NCBI RefSeq assembly: GCF_011397635.1
Contig: NC_064761.1
Coordinates: forward strand, 27,507,643 to 27,571,642
From: Epinephelus fuscoguttatus
Lineage: Eukaryota; Chordata; Actinopteri; Perciformes; Serranidae
Direction: 5' to 3'
DNA length: 64,000 bases
In this document: positions 13,801 through 25,800 of the stretch, piece by piece
Layout: every line of letters begins with the position of its first letter
Numbering within the stretch: position 1 is the stretch's first letter
The notes under the pieces: generated by a model
What the model was told of the DNA's origin: nothing
Database searches by the model: none
Seen by the model: the letters and a program-made list of their open reading frames with translations, nothing else
Made by a program: the position numbers and the translations under genes

Positions 13801-16800
13801 CTACAGAAACATTTAGTCTGCTAATTTAAAGAAAGATGCAACCAAACTGATTGGGAGATCCTTCATCATGCAGCAAGATAACGACCCAAAACACACTGCC
13901 AAAACAACAAAGGAGTTCATCAGGGGCAAGAAGTGGAAGGTTTTAGACTGGCCAAGTCAGTCTCCAGACTTAAACCCAGTAGAGCATGCATTTTACCTGC
14001 TGAAGAGGAGACTGAAGGGAGTAACCCCCCAAAACAAACAACAACTGAAAGAGGCTGCGGTGAAAGCCTGGAAAAGCATCACAAAAGAAGAATGCAAAAG
14101 TTTGGTGATGTCAATGGGTCACAGGCTTGATGCAGTTATTGAAAGCAAAGGATTTGCAACTAAATATTAAGTCTCATTCACTTTAATCTATTTTAAGTTT
14201 ATATGTTTCAATACTTTTGCTCACCTAAAAATTTTGTGTTCCATTGCAAATAATGCTATCTTCTAAGTTGTGTATCAGGTCCAGATGTAAATACCTGGAA
14301 ATAAAAGCTGAAATGTTGATCTCTTGTCTCATATTCATCTTTTGATGTCAAACCCAAATGTTTTCAGTCTACAACAAAAGTAAATGAATTGGACTCACTG
14401 TTCCAATACTTTTGGAGGGCACTGTATACTGTGGAATGTTTTGGTGACGTCCTGGCACGTGAACTGCCAACTCTATCAATATGTTGGTGAGGATAAGATT
14501 CAAAGTTATCCAGGTCATGGTAATTCTAAGTGCTTTATCGCAGGCAACTGGACTTGCATGAGTTTCTTGAAGATGTTGAAAAGTAAAGTCTAAGTTGGAT
14601 CTAAAGAAGCTTCTTGGATGAGAGGTGAAACATCTTCAATAACTCAAGCAATTCCAGTCACCTACGATATAAGAACTCTATCAATAGACTGCACTGGACC
14701 TCACCACAACACAGACTGTAATTGCTTGAAGCTGCTGCTGAGGGAGTGTTAGCTCTGCGCCGGAGACAGTCGGTGAGATTCCGCCTGCACACACACTTAG
14801 TGACAGAGCTAACTGTTAGCATCTAATGGCTAACATTATCGTACAGGTTATCTAACGACATAGTCGAATAATAAACTTTATTTATACAGCGCCTTTCAAA
14901 ACACAGTTACAAAGTGCCGTATAATAAAACTAAACACTGGACACTGAACTCTGGGACAAGCAGAAGACCTCTGTCCGAGGATCTCAAACTACATAAAGGT
15001 TCATAAGGGACTGACAGGTCTGAAATGTAATTTGGGGCCAGGCCACGAAGAGCCTTAAAAGTAAGATTTTAAAGTCAATCCTAAAACAAACAGGGAGCCA
15101 ATGTAAAGAGCCTAAAACTGGTGTGATGTGGTTGTGCTTGGTTTTTTGATTAAGACAGGAATAAAGACTGTTGCAATAATCAAGACGTGAAGAGATAAAA
15201 GCATGTGAAATTGTTTCTGTATCTCTAAAAGGTAGAATAGGTCTTATTTTAGCAATATTTCTGAGGTGATAAAAGCATGACTGGACGAGTTAAGTGACAT
15301 GTTCAAAACATAAATAACTATCAAACATGACGCCAAGATTTCTTGCAACACGCTTTATATGTTGAGACAGGTCACCGGTGGATGGCAGTATTTGCTTCGT
15401 GATATGCTGTGACCCAATTACATGGATTTATCTGTTTTTGAACCGTTTTAGTCATGGTGTGAGTTTGTTGGGATGGTTTAACTGCTTAGTGTTGGATGTT
15501 AGCTGCTGCTGTGTTTGACTGGAGAAGTTTTGATACTACTTGGTTATTTTGGTCAATACTTTAAAGGTATCGCTTACCGATACCCAGCCCTGTCCCTTAA
15601 ATGTGATGGGATTCATATCTGTGTGAAGTTTTTGTACAATAAAAAACAGAGGTTGCGGAGGTGGTCAGATAGAAAGGAAAGAGGGAGGAAAAAAAGTGAG
15701 GACTTAACTCCAAATTAAATTTACCAAGAGCTTAGCCCACCCTATGAATGAACAAAACTCAGTGGGTAGCTGTAAGGTTTAAAATCTACCTAAAAGCTTG
15801 TGGTATGCTTTGGAAATGGTCGGTACTGTGATGTGAACAGTTTGTAGGTAATGAACTAACACAAGGAAAAATCCCAGTGTGGTCCTCAAAGCAGGAATCT
15901 CACAGGGGCTCGTACGCCTGCACTGCCCTCATAGCTGACTTAATCTCACAGTCATTAAGTACAGTATTACATAGTATAAATAGCATAAGCTCCGTCTATA
16001 TGCCCAACTGCACATTTTTTATGCCATACTAAGCTTTGTGCTAAAGATATCTTTGCAGAACGTCTAACCGTCTGTCACGTTGCCTGTATGCCTATAATGT
16101 GAGTAAATAGTAAGTGCACTGTAGACCTTCGTTTAAAAACCTTGAAACACTAGCAGCATGTCTGATTGACCTTGTCTAGCACTGCTGCGCCAGGGGAATA
16201 GCCGTAAAGTGCAGGAATCTTTTAAACCAAGCACACCAGAAGCCTGTTCAGCATTTTATCTATCAAAATAATTGATGTGCTGTGATTGGTTTAGGTTTTC
16301 TCTGCTGCTCAAGCTTCCTGCTGCATTAATATTACATTCACTGAGGAAAATATATATTTATATATCGATCATGACAGTGCTTAAAGTCATTTTTAGCTGT
16401 AACTCTTTCTCTCCGCTTGCTTTTGCTTCAAGTCCTGCTTGCAAAGCCACGAGCTGGTCCCACCATGGCCGACCAGTATTTCTGTAATTGGCTATAATTA
16501 GTAGCCCTCGCCTTACTTTCATGGAGACACGTGGACTAGGCGTGCATCGGGCAGTGCAGAGGGGAGGTAGAAAGGAGGGAGCAGAGGTAGGAAGCTTGAA
16601 GATAAAAGAGAGGAGTTGAGAGAGATGTCACACCAAGCTTTTCATGACATTGTCTTCTTCTGATCATGACTTGCCTTTTGTTGCCATTAAAATGTCTGGT
16701 GGGACATATTTAGACACAAAGAAAAGCAAGATCAGAGAGTAATTTGGAGGTCCATAGGGTAGTATTCAGAAGTGTGGACTCGAGTCACAAATTTGATGAC

Positions 16801-19800
16801 TTTAGACATGACAAAATCAAAAAAATTCAACTTCAACTTCATCACCAGTGACTTGTGACTTCACTTGAGCTTGAGCCTTTTGACTTGAAAATACTTGATA
16901 CCTTCCCCCAGGCCAAAAATTAAAGCATATTTTATTTAAAAAGTGCACCATGAATCAGCTCATTTACCTCCATTTCCCGAATCAGCTATCATTACACCAT
17001 TCATTCCCAGCAAGTCACACTTTCAACTCACAAGATCTGCTTTGTGTGAATCAATTTTACAGCTTCCAATCAAGTTTGGATAACCAGGAAGAGTTAATGT
17101 TACGTTACTGAGGGCCAGTTGGAAAAAAATATACCAAAGATAATTTTGTTGGCACACAAAAACTATGCTGTGATCAACAAAACTAATAAATACCAATATT
17201 TTTAAAAAGCATTCAAGATTTGTTTCAATGTAATTTATGATTACTGTGTTGTTGAAACAGTGTTACATTTGGGTAAGAACACATTGTGACTTGTTTAGGA
17301 CACGAAACTCAAAGTTTCAGACTCGGGGCTCGACCAAGAACTTGTCAGCCTTGTCTTGCGATTTGACCCAAGACTTGCTTGTCTTGACTTGGGACTTAGT
17401 GCCAAGACTTGAGACTTACTCGTGACTTGCAAAACAGTGACTTGACTGCACTTATGGCAGCATTTATTGGAGAATTCCCAATTAAGAAAAACAACCATGA
17501 CTTCACACCACGGCTCTTCTTCCTTAGAAGTCAGTATCTTCTATGTAACATGCTCAGTGTTGCATCATGGGATTGTGGAGGCCTGTTGTCTACATCCTGG
17601 TATTCTAGCCCAACTGTGGTACTTACACCATTTACTGTTATGACTCAGTGGGCCTGTTCCTGTTGATCTCGAATGACTTAATCAAAACTTCTCGAGAAAA
17701 AATATCTTTAAAAAAAAAAAAATATCACACATTACAGGTCAAGATTGAGTAACAGGATACACATCACATTGACTGGATCTAATTTTAGTGCCACCCAGAG
17801 CCCTGAGGGTAAGTTGTTTGGGAAGGAGGGGTCGATACGGTTTTGCTTTAGCTCGTGTTGTCATCAGTGTTCCTATCAGTTGGGTCGTTGGTGCCAGTGA
17901 CCTCATTGCAACGAGCCAACTGGCTGCTTTTTATGTGTATGTTTGTGCCTGTATTCAAATGCATGGACACATGATGTTGAGGTGTCACTGATGAGGGCAG
18001 GCCACTGCAGGTAACTGGTTTTGACAACAGGGAAATTAAGAGCCAGACAGTTAAAACGTGTTACAGATTTAGTCTGCAGCCCAGTGGAGTTAATTAACTC
18101 CTTTTTAGACTGGAAGGTTGCTCAGAGGTCCAGAGGCACCGTTGGTTATTGGGTAAAACTTTATTCTTTATTTGGGTCCCCATTAGCTGCCACTAAGGTA
18201 GCAGCTACTCTTCCTGGGGTCTATATACAGCATAACATAAGAAGCCACTGCTGGTGTTTGGATTTGAAGCAGTGTCGTTGGTTTCATATTGATCAGAATC
18301 AGTTTCCTGGAAACTCTCTTTCCAGGAAATGAAGTGAGAGGAAATTGATCCGCCAGGCTGGGTGGTGGGTATTTTATGTCACTGCTTCTGTCATGGTGGA
18401 GGTATACCATTAAGCTGATATATAACCAATACACAATTTGTAAAGCTGGTGTCCAGTGGAAGGAGAGCTTACATTGACCTCTGGCTTGATTGTTAAAGGA
18501 AATGGTTTCATTGTGGTGAGAATGTAGGTACATTTTTTTATAGATGTTAAAATAGGTTAGTTGTGTTCCAGGATATGACAAAATAAGTTGAGGTTTCCTG
18601 TGGCCAGAACTGTGCTCTCTTTTGCATTATTGGATTTTAATCTCAAGGGTTATTGTCTGTTAGGCAACATTTTAGATTAGTAAGCAGGCAGTGGCGTGGG
18701 TGTGCTATTGTTGCAGCAAGTGTCTGATGTAGTGTTGCTTTTTTTGTTGTTGATGGCAATGTTGTTTTTGTTTCCTCCAGAGCACCATAAACCCAGTGGA
18801 TGGGATCTACCAACCCCCTCTGGACACTCCTGTAGTCAACACCACGATGCCAACACAGACCACACTACCCACAGGTACTAGACGACTGCTTTCTCAACGT
18901 TTCTTGTACAAATTCAGACACCTGTGGTTATGTGCTTCATGTGTCAACACTCGCATAGTCATAGACTTCACAGACCGAACATCATCCAGGGAGGTTGACA
19001 ACAGCTCCCCCTGTTGTTCACACCTTAACCTCCTTCAGCTGATGGAGCCACAGTGTTAAACACATGTGTTGTCACAGAAATGTCTGAAGTGCTTGCTGAC
19101 ATGTGGGGGGGTTTTTTTGTTTTTTTTTTTACAATTTTATCAAAGAACAAAGACTATAATGAGTCAGTACTCTGTCGCATTTTAAAATTCCAATGGTTCA
19201 CTGTGGTGTTGAAGACAGTAGCTTAAAACTGGGAGCGAGTTCTAGTCGGCCAACATTGATAAAATTCAGGGTTCGTGATTAATGTACAAAATGTTCCTTC
19301 GTTGTTTGAAGGTAAATGGACAATTTATTTTTTCTGACTGTTGAGGATCTACAGCAGCTGCATGATATCCATGGTTATTACCAGCATTAGTGGACATGTA
19401 ATTAAACTGGTAGTTTAACTATGCTTTGCAGTAGTTTGCATGAAGTTGATCTGCAGTCATATTTCCATATTAATTCAAGAATCATTTGTGTAGTTAACTA
19501 CTGAATCTGCAGTTAATTTTGGGCCATAAAAAGGAATTATAGTTTTATTTTATTTTACCATTCATTCTCTACTGTAATTGAACCCCCCTGTGACCACAAT
19601 TAGTCATGAGTATTGTTTATTGTTATCTATTAACAGATGTTGCATGCTAATTTAGAAGTTACCTGGCTAACTGAGTAATCATGTTTGGTGCAGTACCCCC
19701 ACATAAAACCAAAACTGACACTCCTGCACTTTCCCATGAATTGTGGGGTGCTTCATTATTTTAGTTTATGAATGACCTGTGAAAAAGTGAGCACTTGAGT

Positions 19801-22800
19801 GGCATTTTTTGCTGGCATGTAACTTGTTTGTACTATACTTTGTTAATTATATAATAACTATGATTTCGTATCACATGCACATTGTCAATTTGATCATTTT
19901 CACAAAGTAGTTTAAGCTACTTTTCCAAGTAGCTTTAGTTAAACATTCTAGATTTCTCCGTAGGGTAGCTTTGCTGCACTTCAGCGTTGACCACTATGGA
20001 GTATATGATGCTTTAAAGTAGGTTTCCCGACGCTGGTTACACATTAATGTGATTAATTATATTTCACTTTTCAGACATAATTCTCTCTGAAAATTAATTA
20101 ATTAATCTGTTTTGAAGCAGATTGCTGTCCTTCAGTGTCACTATATTTTAGGTCAATTAATTTCAGTCAATAAATAAATGACAACATTTATTTGCATGGC
20201 ATGACTAAGCTCTGACTAACATTTTGGGCTATTTTGGTCAGGTGACTATGACTAGACCGCTGTGAAAATGAACCATGCAAAGTAGGCCATTCTAATTTCA
20301 GTCTCTTAATAGACTGTGTAATCCCCCTCACAGCTGAAGCTTCTGTCTGCAGCGTCTCAGATAATTTCCTCAGCCTCCTGGATTTTGGGCTGCTGTTTTT
20401 AATGTCATTTGGCTTTATCTTTGAGCGTCAGTGCTAAAGCATCGACTTTCTCTTTTTGGTAAAGACGCTTCTCAGGTGTGTAAATCAGACCAACGACCCT
20501 CCACGTTACCTGTTGGTCCCGTCGTCACAGTGATGGGCAGTCTGCAGACCCCAACTCCCAACAGCACAGGTGAAACTTCACTTCACTTATATCACAGAAT
20601 CAGTAATCACAGTTACTGCCACTATGATAAAAAAGATAATTTGTTGATGCAGTTATTAATATAAATCATACATTGACATATTAGGAGCTACAGTTGTGTT
20701 CCTGGTTTGGTGCTTTTGTCCGGCTTTTGGTGGCATATTTATTATAGTTACCAAACAACAATCCCAACTCAAGGTTTGTTTATTTATTAGCTGGTCTGGT
20801 GTTTTCAGTAATATCAGATTATCTTCATTAACAGAGTTTTAATGGACTTGTAGATGTTCAGTTTTCTATTTTTTCTGAGCACTTAAAGGACTTTGCAACC
20901 GTGTTGGCTTAAGTGTTAAGGTTCAAAGATCACTATTGACCTTGGAAACAGCAGCTGACAAAAACAAATTACCTCAAGGTCCTGTTCTCGAGCCTTTGAT
21001 TATATCACATGAGCTTCACAAGTAAGTGAGATTGTTTCTGCTTCTGTTTCCAAGTTGAAAATTAACTTTAAAATAAGGCTGCAGGTAGCGATTTCTTTCA
21101 TTGTCAATTAATCTGTCTGATTTTCAATTAAGTGATTAGATATTTGGTCTATAAAATGTCAGAAAATGATGAAAAATCACAATCAGTGTTTCCTGAAGCC
21201 CAAAATTAAGTCCTCAAATTTCTTGTTTTGTCCACAACCCAAAGATATTCTGTTATTTTCCTTTTCATAGAGGAGTAAAGAAATCAGAAAATATGGTATT
21301 TTATTATTAAAAAACTAAAATTATTTAATTTAAATAATGAAATAAATTTATGAATCAGTTTATTGTTGCAGCTCTACTTCAAAAAAACAACTACTTATTT
21401 TAAATTCTTACATGGCAATATCCTGTATTGCTCATTCCCTGGGAAAAATCAGCACTTTCAACAGTAACAATGTTTGATTGCACCATAATTTGGAGAACAG
21501 TGTGGGTCCTTGTCAGAATCATTTCTTGTTAGATCCTTTAATTCACAGGCAATATGAATGTTGGTTAATGTAAAAAAGACTCAACCACCAGAGCCAAATG
21601 AACAATTACATAATGTATTACTGTACTTCTTCAAGTCGGAGTGCTGTCTCCACTAAAGTTGTAAATTAAAAAGACAAGTGTAAAAGCACAGGAAAGCACA
21701 GGGTTCATGCCTGTTTGTCTTCTGTGCTGAGGCTGCAGTATTAAAATGCTGCGCTGTGCACTAAGGAGGCAGGCTGCATGCTTGAGAGCACTATCAATAT
21801 GCTCTGCAGAGGAAGCTGTCACTATGTTAAAGATAGCTTAATGTTACTGTACACAGCCAGCTGGACCGCGCTCAGAAATGAGTGCTTTAAATGAACAACA
21901 TAATGTAGATGTGACCATGACCTGTATACTGTATGTCTAAAGAAGCCTTATTAATTAAATCCATAAAATAAAAATGCTGCAAGAGAGCACTGACATGTCA
22001 CTCAATGTTTGCTTGTTTTTTTTTTCTTTTTCCTCTGTTAGGGAGTGGCCCGTCAGGCCCCAGCAGCAGCGTCGCCTCTCCTGCTCACATCCCCCTCCCC
22101 TCGCACTCGGTGCCAGACTTCTCCTACTCCTCCAGCGAGGATGAGTTCTATGATGCTGATGAGTTCTACCAGAGCAGCACTTCCCCCAAACACTGCATAG
22201 AGTGAGTATAGTATCATGCCACCTTGCTGCAGCCAGCACTGCAGACAGTGAATCTATTGCACTTTTGGTATGCTACCTTTGGAACCAAAAATAGCCTTCA
22301 GACATGGTACCTAGGCCCTAGCGTTTCCACCGCAAACGTACTCTTTCATGTGGGCGGGGTTGTTGTCATTCACTGCTCCGTCCAGCACTCACTGTATTTC
22401 CTTATCACCAGTGACACAGACAGAAGTCTGTACCTCTTTTATCATCCATAGAATGAGGCTGCACATCAACATTTTCAGAACAAAATAAAACAGGCTGCAG
22501 TGAGTCTCTCTCTCCATGGGATATTTAAAAATAGCAGGTTTGTGCATTTAGTCCTTCTCAGACAAGCTCAGGGGTTTAGTGTTACTGGAACCCACAGGAA
22601 CGACGCTCCGCAACACTTTTTTTTTTAGCACCAGATCTGTGTGCTAGGTACCCCAACAGAAGGGTGACCAAAAATGGGGACGGTACGGAACAGTTCCATT
22701 GGTACCATCCACAACTCTTTACAGTGGAAACAGGAAAAAAGCATCATGAACTGAACTGTACTGTACTGCTTAGTGGAAACTGGGCTATAGCTTAAAACAA

Positions 22801-25800
22801 CAGTGTCATTATAGTGTTTAACAGGTCAGCTGCAAAAAATGCAGTTCACTGCAAATAAAGTCAGAGAAGTTTGCAACAAAACTGCCAGTGAAATCCTGCT
22901 CACTCATTATTTCCTTATCTCTCCTGCTTCCTGCCTCCTTTCCACTCCCTCTATCTCCTCCTCAGTCCCTCAGGGCCTCAAGCTGCCTCGCCCCTCACTA
23001 ATGAAGCGACAGCGTTGAAACGACCAGACACCACCGAGTCCCTCAACTCTTCCATGTCCAACGGCACCACAGATGCAGGTAAGAAAGGAAACCACACAAC
23101 ACACACAAATATATTACAATAATTTTCCCCAACTGTTTTTAAGCCTCTTAATGTATTAAAAACTAAAGTGCAGCTCTCATTTGGTGAAGCAGGAGATGAC
23201 AGCTGTTAAATCCATTTATATTACACCATATTACTTTAAACTAACACCAGTTAGTTTAAAGTATTAACAACATTTGTTTGTCAAATGTTAAAAGATAAAT
23301 GATGTTTAACACATGAAAAGGCAGGGAATGTAATGTTACAGCAGCCATGTGAGACTTGTCCCCTGCTGTTGTCTTCAGACCCGTTTGATAGCCACGACGA
23401 CCGCGATGATGAAGGCGAGGGCGAGTCCGTGGAGGAGCACAAGAGCGTCATCATGCATCTTCTCTCCCAAGTTCGATTGGGAATGGACCTCACAAAGGTA
23501 GAGACCAGCGTTCCTATTTATGAGCCTGACTCCCTCCATGCTCTCTTTGTTCAGTCTGCATTCCTCTCTCTGCAGTGGCCCTTTATCTTTTACTCGCTAA
23601 CATTATCCGTGCAGGCTGTTTCGTTTGAACAACCCACGCAGCAACAGTTTTACAGTTTTTCTCCTTCGTTATATTTAACAGGTGGTGCTGCCTACCTTCA
23701 TCCTAGAGAGGAGATCTTTGTTAGAAATGTACGCAGACTTCTTTGCACATCCCGACTTATTTGTAAGGTAAGGGTCTTCTCTCTCATTGGTGCGAGCTGT
23801 TGTGTCACACACACATTTAAATATACCCAAAATCTATAAATGGTAAAATATGACGTAGTTAAACTCATCTGTGTGACTTTCACTAGTATCGCTGATCAGC
23901 CGGAGCCCCGGGAGCGCATGGTTCACGTAGTAAAGTGGTACCTGTCAGCGTTCCATGCGGGGAGGAAAGGTTCAGTGGCCAAGAAACCTTACAACCCAAT
24001 CCTGGGAGAAGTCTTCTACTGCCACTGGGATCTGCCCAGCGAATCAGAGGAGCCTTCCCTACACACGGTGAGTCCACATGCCTCTGTGGCCCTATTTGGC
24101 TTCTGTCTACTTCTGGGACCATGTGAATAAGCTTCTGTGCCGAGAATAAAATCCACTATGGTGTAGTGTTCAATTTTTTCACCTCCGATTAATGTTACAA
24201 GTAACACAACTTTTTCGTATCCTTACCAAAGTTCAGATAAAGTTTGCGTGAGATTTGTTGTGTAACAGTAAATGAAGGAAAAGGGTGCTACTTAATGTGC
24301 AAAAAATTTAAAAATAAATAAAAAATAAGAAGCTGACTGTCACGTGGCTAAAATGTTGTTGTGAACCTGTTAACTTCATTGACAGTGTTTTTGGTTATAC
24401 AAATAAACTTGACTGGAATAGCAAGTAGGGCCACCTTTGCAAACACTAAATTGAAGGGGGAAAAAAAAATCTTTTTGCATAAGAACTGGTTTTCTGTTCT
24501 TTACATTTTTTCTTCACACACCACAGCCTTCATTTCAATATTGTTTACAGAGTTCCCACTGTCATGAAATTAACGAAAATGTTCCAAAGGTAGAAAAACT
24601 GTTTAAAAGTTTTTAATGTACATTATTTTGGATATTGTTTAAAATATTTTCATAAAAATCCCTAAATCCTAGACTAAATATTATTCCTCTACTAATTTAA
24701 CATGTAGTGCTGCGCTGTGTGACCGTTGAACCGTCACTAGTGTCATGTGATACACATAGACCAGACCAGATTGCATGATCATGTCTTTGCCTGTTTAGCT
24801 GTCTCCCACCCTCCCTCTTGGGGGAAAGTAATGCTGCTACAACAAGAGAGAAACAGGATAATGCCAAACAGCTGTTGTGTAGCGTGTTAACCACACTGAC
24901 ATATGAGGCACGTAACATACATGAATATTCACTGTTAGAGATTTAGTGGTCGCTAAGTGATGCTGACGACAGTTACTACCGACGGATAGCTCACGTTAAC
25001 TTGAGTGGCAGGCTCCTGCAGTACAGTCATACAGTACAGCAGCATCAGATATTTGCCTCCAGCTAGATCTCCGCCTCAATCAAACAGTTGGCTGTTAACA
25101 GGTTGGTCATTTACAGACAACACTTAGCTTAAAGACACCTGGTGATTCAATAAGATATACATATATCACTGAATCACCAGGTATCGTGATTGATAAGCAA
25201 TAACCAGCCACTGTGTTGGATCAATGGTCCACTTGGATGGGGAAAGACTGATGGGACATGACAGTGATTAACCTTATTTTATGAAGGTATCACACACGCT
25301 CAGGTTCAGGCAAGGTTGCAAAATGATTATTAGACATGTCTATAAAACTAATGTTTGTTTTACAATAAATAAATGTTTACAAACTTGTCAAAATATTGTC
25401 CAAACACATGTCGAATTGCATTGGCGTCTCTGTAGTCTCGCCACCAGACAATCAGAGATCTCCACCTTCTGATAGTTAAGCAAAGCATCTAAAGACTGAC
25501 TTGTGAGTCTAGCATCTCTATGATCTTAAGTTTTCTATCACCCAAAAGGGGAGCGGCAAATGCAGTTAGCAGTTTGCTTATCTGCAAATGTCTGAGAAGT
25601 TCATGTTTAAAAATGTATGTAGGCCTACCTATTTAAACTACTTAAATAAAGTCATGGAAATGGAGTAAAATATTATGTTTAAGTTTTTTAATATTCATTG
25701 GTAAAAATGTTTGGGAAACCTTTTGTTTAGATAGTTTCTAAAATAATTTATTTTTTAATATTTTGTATGTTTATAACATAAATAATAATGTAATCTGACT

